This document shows positions 32,833 through 41,503 of a stretch of DNA of 51,383 nt, in pieces. The stretch covers positions 1 to 51,383 of the forward strand of contig CAVGRR010000008.1 in the NCBI GenBank assembly GCA_963631655.1, in the 5' to 3' direction. A program made the position numbers and the translations under genes. This stretch comes from Methanomethylophilus sp963631655. GTDB taxonomy: Archaea > Thermoplasmatota > Thermoplasmata > Methanomassiliicoccales > Methanomethylophilaceae. The notes beneath the pieces are model-generated. The model worked only from the letters and a program-made list of their open reading frames with translations, made no database searches and was not told the origin of the DNA. Within the stretch, counting starts at the first letter, position 1; every line of letters begins with the position of its first letter.

Positions 32833-32894
32833 TTAATTGCGTCTGCGCAATTATAGATTTTCTTAATTGCGAAAAATCCGTTTTACGCAATTAA
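32833..32894 (-). promoter_or_regulatory. Two nested inverted repeats upstream of the Fic gene
   Basis: TTAATTGCG (32833-32841) faces CGCAATTAT (32846-32854), and a second TTAATTGCG (32863-32871) faces CGCAATTAA (32886-32894). The last copy overlaps a TATA-like TTTAAATATTAA (minus strand) at 32891-32902. The half-site is used four times within 62 bp between promoter and start codon, a classic operator layout for an autoregulated gene. Confidence 0.65.
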
Positions 32895-32975
32895 TATTTA
32901 AAGAACCACTCGGGTAGGCCATAAATTAGTCCGAAATCAAGTTCTCAACAACAGAAATTCAGAGAAAATCAAAGA

Positions 32976-33051
32976 TGGTGGACCCAGCCGGATTTGAACC
33001 GGCGACCTCCGCCGTGTGAAGGCGACGTCATAACCCCTAGACCATGAGTCC
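32976..33051 (-). tRNA. tRNA-Val (CAC)
   Basis: Acceptor GGACTCA pairs with TGGGTCC; discriminator A and an encoded CCA (32976-32978). Anticodon stem TCGCC/GGCGG with loop TTCACAC gives anticodon CAC. T-arm GCCGGTTCAAATCCGGC. TATA-like ATTATATGG lies near 33080 on the same strand. Confidence 0.95.
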
Positions 33052-33211
33052 GTAAGGGGACCAAAGGTCTTTCCATATAATGATTTTACTGTCGTCTGCA
33101 CCCGGTCTACTATTTCATTAAATACGGTCGTGCAGCTCGATTTGTATTTGAAACTGCACCGGTCGGGATGATCCGGAACCGCCGGATCCGACCGTCAGAA
33201 GGAATGGTACC

Positions 33212-35236
33212 ATTAACTACAAGCTGAGAACAGACTTTTCTCCGAGGCTCGGAACCGTCTTGATGATCGCAGCGGTCATCGCCTCCGCGATGGCGGTGAT
33301 GTTCGTCCTCCACTCGGAAACGGACAGCTCTTCCGCGGAGATAACGGATTACGGCAGATGCGGCCCGGACGCCTATTATATGTACTTCTCGGACGGTTCC
33401 CTCGAGATCTTCGGGACCGGTTCGACGTACGACTACAATTACGCTCCCTATGCGCCGTGGTATGACTACCGCAAGGACATCAAGAGCATCACGATCAGTG
33501 AGGATATCACCCATCTCGGGGCCTGGACGTTCGTGAAATGCAAGAACGTCACGGAACTCACCATCCCCATCACCCTCAACAGTGTGGGTTCCGACCAGAG
33601 CAACGCTTTCGCGGGCTGCGTCAATATCCAGAAGATCAATTTCACCTACGGGTCCGACGGGTACGGATACAATTACGACGCATACAAGGGCTCCGATTCA
33701 TGGTACCAGAACACCCCCTGGTATCAGAGCAAGGATGCTCTGAAGGAGATCAACTTCGTGGACGGTATCGTCCACATCGGAAACGATGCGTTCCGCGAAC
33801 TGAAACTCACTGCGGTCACCATTCCCGACAGCGTCACCTCCCTGGGGAACCACTGTTTCTTCAACTGCACGAAACTGACCGACCTCACCATTCCGATGAG
33901 TCTGAACTCCTACGGAAATGCGGATTACCCTGCGTTCGCGGGCTGTATGGTGGTCGAAAAGGTCACTTTCACCCGCGGAAACGGGGTGGCGTTCGATTAT
34001 TCGGACTGGAGAGGGATATACAATCTGTCCCTGGCACCTTGGAATCTGAACCCGGAGGTCGCGAAGACCATAGTCATTTCCGAAGACATCACCAAATTGG
34101 GAAGGTACATGTTCTGGTACACCAACATCAAGGAGCTCACCATTCCCGTGAGCGCATCGCCGTATTATGCGGTGTACACCATGAATTATTCTTTCAATAT
34201 ACCGTATGATTCCCTGGAGAAGGTGACCATAACCGAAGGCGACAGGTGGGCGTATGACTACAATTCCAGAGGTTCTGTTCTTTATGTTCCCTGGAACAAA
34301 GCACCGAACCTCAAGACGGTCATCGTGGAGGAAGGGGTGACCCGCCTCGGATCCTATGCATTCAACGAGTGCCAGGCGGAGACCATAATCCTTCCGAACT
34401 CGCTCGTATCTTTGGGTGAAAATACCTTCCTCAACTGTAAGGTGAAGAACCTGACCATCCCGATCAGTCTCAATGCCGTCTGGCTTGACAAGGATTCCGC
34501 CTTCGAGGGTGTGACAGGGGTGGAAAAGATAGCATTCGTTCCCGGTACCGGAAACGGATTCAATTATGCGGCCTCCGAAGGAAACAACTGCCTGTATCAG
34601 AAGACCCCCTGGTATCAGAGCAGGAACGTCCTGAAGGAGTTGGTGCTGGAGGAAGGCATCAAAAGCATCGGGTCCGATGCGTTCCGTGAGCTGAACATCA
34701 CCTCCCTCGTGATCCCGGACAGCGTCGAATCCCTGGGAAACCATACGTTCTACCATTGTGACAAGCTGACCGACCTCACCATTCCGGTCACCCTAGACAG
34801 CGTATACTCCGAGAAGTATCCCGCCTTCGATCAATGCCGTATAATGACGTTGACCCTGACCGTCGGAACGGGCGATGCCGGATTCGCATATACGGACCAC
34901 CTGCCGACCTGGTGTTCTCCGGACAATTGGGTAAGGGCGCTGACGGTCGCCAGCGGGATCACCTCCCTCGGAACCAACACTTTCAGCGGATACACGTTCT
35001 TCTCGTCGGATGACAAGATAATCTCTGCCACTGCGGAAAATCTGAGCGGACATGCCTTCATAGGTTCCTTCGGCATACTGAGGCAGGTCGACCGCGGACT
35101 GGATGATTCCCGGTCTGCGGATGCAGATGATGATCCGGTCAGTATGGAACTCGTCATGATGATAGGTCTGGGTCTTATCGTGGCACTGATCGCGGTGCTG
35201 GTCCGGGTGTGGATCAGGGCCGAGGAGAAGAGGTGA
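33212..35236 (+). CDS. BspA-like leucine-rich-repeat surface protein with C-terminal anchor
   Basis: Open frame with LRR_5/BspA-type repeats such as ELTIPITLNSVGS and VTIPDSVTSLGNHCFFNC occurring about every 23-60 residues, separated by Tyr/Trp-rich spacers (PWYQSKDALKE). A signal helix (AAVIASAMAVMFVLHSE) and a C-terminal membrane segment followed by RAEEKR make it an exported, membrane-anchored protein. The first ATG/TTG (33260/33263) would remove the basic N-terminus; ATT at 33212 has AGAAGGA 8 nt upstream and gives INYKLRTDFSPRLG, matching the paralogue downstream. Start is therefore uncertain. Gut archaea carry such proteins for adhesion or binding of host or bacterial surfaces; that is inference. 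Confidence 0.8.
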   Translation: MNYKLRTDFSPRLGTVLMIAAVIASAMAVMFVLHSETDSSSAEITDYGRCGPDAYYMYFSDGSLEIFGTGSTYDYNYAPYAPWYDYRKDIKSITISEDITHLGAWTFVKCKNVTELTIPITLNSVGSDQSNAFAGCVNIQKINFTYGSDGYGYNYDAYKGSDSWYQNTPWYQSKDALKEINFVDGIVHIGNDAFRELKLTAVTIPDSVTSLGNHCFFNCTKLTDLTIPMSLNSYGNADYPAFAGCMVVEKVTFTRGNGVAFDYSDWRGIYNLSLAPWNLNPEVAKTIVISEDITKLGRYMFWYTNIKELTIPVSASPYYAVYTMNYSFNIPYDSLEKVTITEGDRWAYDYNSRGSVLYVPWNKAPNLKTVIVEEGVTRLGSYAFNECQAETIILPNSLVSLGENTFLNCKVKNLTIPISLNAVWLDKDSAFEGVTGVEKIAFVPGTGNGFNYAASEGNNCLYQKTPWYQSRNVLKELVLEEGIKSIGSDAFRELNITSLVIPDSVESLGNHTFYHCDKLTDLTIPVTLDSVYSEKYPAFDQCRIMTLTLTVGTGDAGFAYTDHLPTWCSPDNWVRALTVASGITSLGTNTFSGYTFFSSDDKIISATAENLSGHAFIGSFGILRQVDRGLDDSRSADADDDPVSMELVMMIGLGLIVALIAVLVRVWIRAEEKR

Positions 35237-35240
35237 TAAC

Positions 35241-36986
35241 ATGTACAGTAAAATCAAGGTAAGCAGTCCGCTGAAGATCGGGATCATCCTGGTCATGGTT
35301 GCCGTTATCGTTTCCGCGGTGGCGGTGCTGTCCGTCTTCGACTCGGAGGCGGACGGTACCTCTGCGGAACTCCCGGAAAGCGGCCTGTGCGGGACCAATG
35401 CGACATACAGCTATTATTCGGACGGCACCCTCGTGATCGCCGGGTCCGGAAACATGTACGATTACCAGTTCGCCGGCACCCCGTGGTTCGGTCATACTGA
35501 CAGCATCCGGAAGATCGTGATCGGGGACGGCATCACTTCGCTCAGCAACTGGGCGTTCATCAAATGCACCAATCTGAAGGAACTCACGATGCCCATCACG
35601 CTCAACAGCGTGAAATCCGATACGCATGCGGCATTCGAGGGCTGCTGCAACATCGAAAAGATAACCTTCTCCCTCGGAAAGGACGGTTACTGCTGCGATT
35701 ATACTGCTTACAAGGGGACATCCGACGCCTGGTATGGGAAGACCCCCTGGTACCAGAGCAGGGACACCCTGAAGGAGATCGTCATCCCCGACGGGACCAC
35801 GCATATCGGATCGGATGCTTTCCGTGAACTGAACATCACTTCCGTCATAGTTCCTGAGAGCGTGACCTCGGTCGGAAGCCACTGTTTCTACAACTGCAAA
35901 AAGCTCACCGATCTGACCATCTCACTGAGTGTCAACCCCTACGGCAACGAGAATTATCCGGCATTCCAGGGCTGCACCTCACTCTCGAACATCACCGTCA
36001 CCCGCGGAACCGGAAGTCCCTACAGCTACGATTCCTGGACCGGAGGCAGTGAGGGTCTCAAATATGCCCCTTGGAATCTGTGCCCTGATGTTCCGAAGAG
36101 GTTAACCATCGCCGAGAACGTCACCTCTCTCGGGAAGGTCCTGTTCGAAAACTGCTACATAGTGGAGCTCACCATCCCGATAAGCCTCAATGCGGTGTGG
36201 CTCGACTCATATGCCAACTTCAAGAATGTGACAACCATAGAGAAGGTCACATTCACCCCCGGTTCGGGATACGGATTCAATTATGCGGCATCCAGGGACA
36301 GCAACTGCTGGTTCGGAAGCACGCCGTGGTATTACAGCAGGAATGTCCTGAAGGAGGTCGTGTTCGAAGAAGGGATCACGCACATCGGAAACGAGGCATT
36401 GCGTAATCTGAACATCACTTCCCTCGTGATCCCGGACACCGTCGAATCCCTCGGCACACATACGTTCTATCAGTGTACCAAGCTGAAGGAACTCACCCTC
36501 CCCATCAGTCTCGACAGTGTGGCCTCCGCAAAATCCCCCGCGTTCGAAGGATGCAGTCTGGAAACGGTGAACTTCACCCCCGGAGCGTACGGGATCGGAT
36601 ACGACTACAGCGAAGGATATTATCCGCCGTGGGCGAATGTGGACGGCACCAGCATCACCAGACTGACCTTCGGCGGATATGTCCTCTACATCGGACACGA
36701 TACATTCCCCGGATACACCTTCCACGGAAAATACGGGGAGATGAAGCCCTACGGATACAATCTGTGGGGAAGGAGCTTCGAAGGCGCGGACGGTGACATG
36801 TGGCTCTGCGGATCGGAGGTGACCGATCAGGAGAAGCCTTCCGGCGGCGATGTCCCGGAACCCGATCTCGAGATCTCCGGCAGCAGCGACCTGAGCTCTG
36901 CGGTCAGGACGGTGTTCCAGTATGTGGACAGCCTGTTCCTCAGGTTTATGGCCTTCCTCGAGACCCTTATGGGAAGTCTGAGCTGA
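35241..36986 (+). CDS. BspA-like leucine-rich-repeat secreted protein (tandem paralogue)
   Basis: 581 aa. Start MYSKIKVSSPLKIG, hydrophobic signal segment (residues 14-30), then the same LRR_5 modules as its upstream neighbour, including VIPDTVESLGTHTFYQC and ELTIPISLNAVWLDS. Long stretches agree between the two genes at the DNA level, so they arose by tandem duplication. Unlike the first, it lacks an obvious C-terminal membrane helix; the end (SLFLRFMAFLETLMGSLS) is amphipathic. GAGGTGATA over the upstream stop is the ribosome site, so the pair is co-transcribed. No enzymatic motif. Confidence 0.82.
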   Translation: MYSKIKVSSPLKIGIILVMVAVIVSAVAVLSVFDSEADGTSAELPESGLCGTNATYSYYSDGTLVIAGSGNMYDYQFAGTPWFGHTDSIRKIVIGDGITSLSNWAFIKCTNLKELTMPITLNSVKSDTHAAFEGCCNIEKITFSLGKDGYCCDYTAYKGTSDAWYGKTPWYQSRDTLKEIVIPDGTTHIGSDAFRELNITSVIVPESVTSVGSHCFYNCKKLTDLTISLSVNPYGNENYPAFQGCTSLSNITVTRGTGSPYSYDSWTGGSEGLKYAPWNLCPDVPKRLTIAENVTSLGKVLFENCYIVELTIPISLNAVWLDSYANFKNVTTIEKVTFTPGSGYGFNYAASRDSNCWFGSTPWYYSRNVLKEVVFEEGITHIGNEALRNLNITSLVIPDTVESLGTHTFYQCTKLKELTLPISLDSVASAKSPAFEGCSLETVNFTPGAYGIGYDYSEGYYPPWANVDGTSITRLTFGGYVLYIGHDTFPGYTFHGKYGEMKPYGYNLWGRSFEGADGDMWLCGSEVTDQEKPSGGDVPEPDLEISGSSDLSSAVRTVFQYVDSLFLRFMAFLETLMGSLS

Positions 36987-37079
36987 AATCTTTCTTTCTC
37001 ATCCGCCCTGTCCGAATGGGAAAATCCGGGCAGGGCCGGTTCACATAACCTTATGTCCTTTACCGCGTTTTACATATTC

Positions 37080-38465
37080 ATGTCAGGCGAACCCATCGTA
37101 GACGATGCAAAGTTCGAGAGTGCCTTCCAGCTTGTTCTGGACAGGGAGAAACATGATCTTTCATCGATGATCGGAGACATGAACATAGCCTCCGGTACGG
37201 ACATGCCTCTCGAGAGCCCCATCGACCGCTCCATCATATTCGGAACTCTTCAGGAGCCGGAGAAGGGGACCGCCAAATATGCTGCCGAGACCGCCTCCAA
37301 GGCATTCGAGACCTGGTCCAAGGTCTCTGCCGAGGAACGTGCCCGTGTCCTCAATTTCGTATTGAATTCGCTCGGGACCAGGAGGTATATGCTTGCGGCG
37401 GAGATCGTGCTCAGCACCGGATTCACCCGCAGGGAGGCACTTGCAGAGGTCGACCGTTTCGAAGAGATCCTCAGGAAGGCCGCAGAGGACGCCGTCACCA
37501 TTAAAGGCAAGCCCAAGGGCGTCTGGGGTGTCATCGCGCTCACCTGTTCGCCTCTGGCGGCACCTATGGGTTACGCTGCTGCGGCGATCGCGGCAGGGAA
37601 CACCGTCGTGGTAATGCCCAGCGGAGTATGTCCGCTTCCCGTTTTCACCATCTACAACCTCTTCGTGAAGGCTGGACTGCCTTCCGGAGTGCTCAACATC
37701 GTCACCGACCGTCTCGACAGGTATGTCACCGAGCTTTCCGACGACCTTCATGTCTCGGGAGTGGTTGCCTCCGGATGCGGAAAAGGTATCGACGATTTGA
37801 TGTTCCTGATGGTCGACGACGGACTCGATTTCATCAACGAGGTCAAGGGAATGAACCCCATTGTGGTCGCCCACCCCGCCAACATGAAGAAAGCCGTTTC
37901 AGATGTCCTGGAATCCGCGTTCAAGTACACCGGACAGGGACTGTATTCCACCTCCAAGGTCATCGTCATGGCCGATGATGAAAGGGAGTTCATCCGCAAC
38001 CTGATCGAACAGGCGAAGGACCTCAACATCGATGATCCCTACTCTCCTGAGACCTTCTGCGGACCTCTGATGTCCGAGGATGCCGAGAAGCGTTTCCTCA
38101 AACTGATCCGCGACGAGGAACTGTACGTTCTCTGGGGCGGAAAGAGGGTCAAGAAGGAATTCACCGAGAACGGACGCTATTACACTCCGCTCATTCTCGG
38201 AAACGTCCCTCCCGAGGACGACGTTCAGTATGTCGATCAGGCCCTTCCGATGCTGGTCATCCACAGCGTGGCCACCGAGGAACAGATCGCCGACGAGCTC
38301 AGCGAGACCGATCTCGGGTTATCGGTCGGAGTGATGTCCGCTGACAATTCTATTATAAACCTTGTCAAGGAGACCGTGGACGATGAGGTCCAGGTCTTCG
38401 TGAACAGGAGCAACGCCCTGTTCAAGGTCGCTCTCAAGGCGGAAATGAAGAACTTCCTCAAGTAA
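37080..38465 (+). CDS. Aldehyde dehydrogenase-fold protein lacking catalytic residues
   Basis: 461 aa from ATG 37080 (an in-frame ATG at 37053 is possible). The fold is clear from AGNTVVVMPSGVCPLPVF, AGLPSGVLNIVTD and YTGQGLYSTSKVIV. But the catalytic Cys of the GQxC motif is Leu288, the cofactor Lys before PSE is Met179, the PWN loop reads TCS, and the C-terminal EEIFGP is replaced by VDQALP. Only Glu254 and the Gly-Gln remain. It is likely a pseudoenzyme with a binding or structural role. The frame is intact, so it is not a decaying pseudogene. Confidence 0.8.
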   Translation: MSGEPIVDDAKFESAFQLVLDREKHDLSSMIGDMNIASGTDMPLESPIDRSIIFGTLQEPEKGTAKYAAETASKAFETWSKVSAEERARVLNFVLNSLGTRRYMLAAEIVLSTGFTRREALAEVDRFEEILRKAAEDAVTIKGKPKGVWGVIALTCSPLAAPMGYAAAAIAAGNTVVVMPSGVCPLPVFTIYNLFVKAGLPSGVLNIVTDRLDRYVTELSDDLHVSGVVASGCGKGIDDLMFLMVDDGLDFINEVKGMNPIVVAHPANMKKAVSDVLESAFKYTGQGLYSTSKVIVMADDEREFIRNLIEQAKDLNIDDPYSPETFCGPLMSEDAEKRFLKLIRDEELYVLWGGKRVKKEFTENGRYYTPLILGNVPPEDDVQYVDQALPMLVIHSVATEEQIADELSETDLGLSVGVMSADNSIINLVKETVDDEVQVFVNRSNALFKVALKAEMKNFLK

Positions 38466-38487
38466 ACAGGAATTTCACAAACAATTT

Positions 38488-38532
38488 CCCCCGTCAGGGA
38501 CCTTCCCGGCGGGGGATAAAATGAATTTTATC
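38488..38532. terminator. Double hairpin between convergent genes
   Basis: A GC-rich stem CCCCCG...CGGGGG with inner GGGA/TCCC (38488-38515) is followed by an AT-rich stem GATAAAA-TGAA-TTTTATC (38515-38532) and GTTTT. It lies between the ALDH-like gene and the minus-strand ACT gene and can serve both strands. Confidence 0.65.
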
Positions 38533-38541
38533 GTTTTACAC

Positions 38542-39450
38542 TCAGAGAGTGGCGATGTTCTTCAGTTCGAAGACACCGTTCTGTTTCGCAAGGTGTTCGG
38601 GAAGCTTCTTCTTGAGCTCTTCCACGGAGATCTTACTGTCCTTGAGGTCCGCGACCACTTCAATGTCCATGGTCTGATAGGAGATCATCACTTTAGTGAA
38701 CACGGAGATGAGGTTGATGCCCTCGTTCGCCAGGAGCGATAGTGCAGAATCGATGGATCCCATGCAGTCGGGGATGTTCATATCGATCTTCACCAGGTTG
38801 GTGTCAGGCTTGAAAAGGACGATGGAGACCAGCCAGGATCCCGGGTCGAGGGTGATCATCGCTTCCTGGCCGTCGACGTCGTTCAGGATGTCACCGTATT
38901 CGGCACCGAGGTCGAAGTAACCGTCGGAGTAGGTGATGGGTGCTCCCTTTCTGAGCTCGGTCTTGAGGTTGCCCATGCTGTTCTTCTCGCGGAAGATCAT
39001 TCCGATGTTGGCGGGTTTGATGCTGATGTGACGGATCTTGTCGACCGAAGGATCGTTGAGTTCCTTGAGCTCCTCGAACCTTTCCCTGATGAGCTCTCCC
39101 TCTCCTGCGAAGTTGAGGTCGGCGAGGATGTTCCAGATGATGGTGGTGTCGGAGATGCCGGTCAGAGAGACGGAGTTGAGGATCCTGATCTTCTGGTTGG
39201 TCAGGAATTCCGCGGACTGCACGGTGGAACCGGGGACATCGTCCGCAAAGACGGTGACGTGGGCGAGGGTACGGAAGTTCTCCTGAGGGTACATCGAGAG
39301 GATGAGTTCGTATCTCTTCGGTCCGGCCTCGGGGTACTTGAAAAGGGTGCTGTAGATGCATCCGCCGTTGACAAGCCCCATGGTGTCCGAAAGCCAGTTG
39401 TCGATCTTGATCTTGTTCCCTTCGATTTTGGTAAACTCCCAACTCTTCAA
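38542..39450 (-). CDS. ACT-domain-like protein of unknown function
   Basis: 302 aa, TTG start with CAGGAG 7-8 nt upstream. The N-terminal part (HVTVFADDVPGSTVQSAEFLTNQKIRIL) and the C-terminal part (KIDMNIPDCMGSIDSALSLLANEGINLISVF) both have the pattern of ACT domains, which bind amino acids or other small ligands. A middle section carries KELNDPSVDKIRHISIK and a Gly-poor linker. No DNA-binding or catalytic motif is clear. Proteins like this in methanogens are annotated as ACT-domain regulators; effector and partner unknown. Confidence 0.6.
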   Translation of the reverse strand: MKSWEFTKIEGNKIKIDNWLSDTMGLVNGGCIYSTLFKYPEAGPKRYELILSMYPQENFRTLAHVTVFADDVPGSTVQSAEFLTNQKIRILNSVSLTGISDTTIIWNILADLNFAGEGELIRERFEELKELNDPSVDKIRHISIKPANIGMIFREKNSMGNLKTELRKGAPITYSDGYFDLGAEYGDILNDVDGQEAMITLDPGSWLVSIVLFKPDTNLVKIDMNIPDCMGSIDSALSLLANEGINLISVFTKVMISYQTMDIEVVADLKDSKISVEELKKKLPEHLAKQNGVFELKNIATL

Positions 39451-39495
39451 TGTATGATCTCCTGCGAGTGTATCGGATGTGTATCCGTGTGAATG

Positions 39496-40161
39496 TCAAA
39501 TACCTTTCCTATCGGGGTATTTAGGTGTCGAAAGAGGTTTGGTCCATAACGGGTCCTGCTTCTCGTCGAGGTCGGCGATCAGATTGGGGATGCTGCCGGC
39601 CATTTCCTTGGAGGAGACGATCTCGTCGATCATCTCTCTGGAAGGTCTCTGTCTTGTGGGGATATCGGAACCGTCGAGCGCTTCACCTATGAGCTTCGAG
39701 GCCTGCTTCAGCAGGGAACGTGCCTTCTTGAGCTTCCTGATGCGTTCCTCCTTGTCCGACACCTCTTTCACGTGGCAGCGGACGAAGGTGTATCTGGCAG
39801 GAACAAGGACATTGGTTCCGGTGGAATACGCACAGACTGAACAGTTCCTTTTGAGTTCCGCGACCTGGCTCTCGAGGGTGCGGTTGCGGACGGAGACCAT
39901 CGCGCTTCCGCAGACGGGGCAGATCTCAGGCAGATCGGGACGTTCGGACTCCTTGTAAAGGATCTCAAGTCTCACAGACCCAGACAGTACTGCTGCCTTC
40001 CTTATGCGGATAGGACTGGCACGTGCGCCGGGCGAGATAGAATCCAATTTGGACAGTACCGCATTGACGAATCCGCGTTGGCTGTCGATACGCGGGCGGG
40101 TCTTCATGACCTCGCGGACGGCCATCACGATCGAGTTATCATCGGCGACGTTCTTCTGCAC
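39496..40161 (-). CDS. Zinc-finger protein of unknown function
   Basis: 221 aa from GTG 40161; TATATA at 40185-40190 is 26 nt away, so the message is probably leaderless and the longer open frame is not real. The N-terminus (AVREVMKTRPRIDSQRGFVNAVLSKL) is helical, followed by a beta-rich part and a zinc ribbon CPVC...CSVC (about residues 96-128). The C-terminal third is a Lys/Arg-rich coiled coil (EERIRKLKKARSLLKQASKLI). Probably binds nucleic acid or a ribonucleoprotein. Family not recognised. Confidence 0.55.
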   Translation of the reverse strand: MQKNVADDNSIVMAVREVMKTRPRIDSQRGFVNAVLSKLDSISPGARASPIRIRKAAVLSGSVRLEILYKESERPDLPEICPVCGSAMVSVRNRTLESQVAELKRNCSVCAYSTGTNVLVPARYTFVRCHVKEVSDKEERIRKLKKARSLLKQASKLIGEALDGSDIPTRQRPSREMIDEIVSSKEMAGSIPNLIADLDEKQDPLWTKPLSTPKYPDRKGI

Positions 40162-40184
40162 GTTTTCGGAATCGGATTGCTGGA

Positions 40185-40190
40185 TATATA
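40185..40190 (-). promoter_or_regulatory. TATA box of the zinc-finger gene
   Basis: TATATA on the minus strand 26 nt from the GTG at 40161. The tRNA-Leu promoter (ATAATATTAT at 40221-40230) is only 30 bp away on the other strand. Confidence 0.5.
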
Positions 40191-40258
40191 CATGTCCCGA
40201 CGGCAGTGCTGAAAACGGACATAATATTATTAGGGAACGAGGGATTACGGAGGTCTGC

Positions 40259-40344
40259 GCGGGGATAGTCAAGCAGGCCAACGACGAGGGACTTAAGATC
40301 CCTTCCGTAGAGGTTCAAGGGTTCGAATCCCTTTCCCCGCACCA
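40259..40344 (+). tRNA. tRNA-Leu (TAA)
   Basis: Acceptor GCGGGGA pairs with TCCCCGC; discriminator A and encoded CCA (to 40344). Anticodon stem AGGGA/TCCCT with loop CTTAAGA gives TAA. A long variable arm, as required for leucine tRNAs, and T-arm GGGTTCGAATCCC. It ends 1 bp before the larC stop on the other strand. Confidence 0.95.
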
Positions 40345-40345
40345 C

Positions 40346-41503
40346 TCACAGACTTTTTCTCACTGTTTCGATGGAGACGTTGTGCTCTTCCGCGGCCTTG
40401 CGGAGGTCTTCGAATTCAGGTTTGATCCTGGTGTGGCCGAGACCTTCGGAGATTTTCATCCTGATGTCGCCGTAGGGCGTGTGGCGTGTCTCGAATCTTG
40501 ACACCATAGTATATCCGAGACATTTGTGGACCCTTACTCCGATGGTGGTGGTGTTGGATAAAATGAGGTCGATCATCCTGTCGAGATCACAGTGCCAGCA
40601 TAGACATGTCAGTTCAAGTCCGATGCGTCCTTTCTTCATCAGACAGGTCTTGAGCATCGCATCCTTCGCACCGTTCTTGAGAAGGATGTTGATGATCGGT
40701 GCCGCATCCTCGGGAGTGATGTCATCGAGGTTGCAGGTGATCTCGTCATACTCGGACGGGGAATCCTCGGAGTCTCCGAGAGTTGCACGGAGGACGTTGG
40801 CTATCGGGAATTCCTTGTCGCCGAGGCCGGTGCCGATGCGTTCTGAGATCATGACAGGCATGCGCTCGAACTTCGATACGAAGTGCTTCAAGATCGCTGC
40901 GCCTGTCGGAGTGGTGAATTCACCTTCGATATCGCCCGCATAGGTGGGGATGCCTCTGAGGAGAAGGGCGGTTGCGGGTGCCGGTACAGGGATGCATCCG
41001 TGGGCGCATCTGGTCTGTCCGAACCCGGTGCGGACCGGGGATGAAATGACAGTGCCAGGAGACAGTTTTTCGATCAGGAGACAGGCACCGACGACATCTG
41101 CGACGGCGTCCAATGCACCGACCTCATGGAAGTGGACGAGGTCGACAGGTTTCCCGTGGACCTCAGCTTCGGATTCAGCGATGAGCCTGTAGATCTCGCA
41201 GGCGTGTTTTTTCGATTCATCGGAGATGTGAAGTCCGTTTATTATTCCGATGACATCGGAAAGGTGGCGTCCGTGATGGTGCCCGCAGGGGTGCCCCTCT
41301 TCGTCTCCGTCAATGGAGACGTGGACCTTGAATCCCTGTATTTCGGACCTCTGGGTCTTTTCGATCGTGACCTTTGTTCCGGGAATCCCGGCGGCCGAGA
41401 TCATGGATTCGAACTCATAAGGATCGTCCAGAAGTCCGATAAGTGAACCGACGATCATATCGCCGGAGGCCCCTGCGTTGCATTCGAAATAGATTGTCCT
41501 CAT
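40346..41503 (-). CDS. larC: LarC, nickel insertion protein of the pincer cofactor
   Basis: 385 aa from ATG 41503. MRTIYFECNAGASGDM is the family signature start (DUF111). A His-rich segment GHPCGHHHGRH near residue 75 is typical for nickel handling. HFHEVGALDAVADVVG, EFTTPTGAAIL and VRVHKCLGYTMVSRFETRHTP are further conserved blocks. LarC uses CTP to insert nickel into the pyridinium dithiolate made by LarB and LarE. Overlaps larB by 4 bp. No frameshift splits it, unlike the Lactobacillus gene. Confidence 0.93.
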   Translation of the reverse strand: MRTIYFECNAGASGDMIVGSLIGLLDDPYEFESMISAAGIPGTKVTIEKTQRSEIQGFKVHVSIDGDEEGHPCGHHHGRHLSDVIGIINGLHISDESKKHACEIYRLIAESEAEVHGKPVDLVHFHEVGALDAVADVVGACLLIEKLSPGTVISSPVRTGFGQTRCAHGCIPVPAPATALLLRGIPTYAGDIEGEFTTPTGAAILKHFVSKFERMPVMISERIGTGLGDKEFPIANVLRATLGDSEDSPSEYDEITCNLDDITPEDAAPIINILLKNGAKDAMLKTCLMKKGRIGLELTCLCWHCDLDRMIDLILSNTTTIGVRVHKCLGYTMVSRFETRHTPYGDIRMKISEGLGHTRIKPEFEDLRKAAEEHNVSIETVRKSL

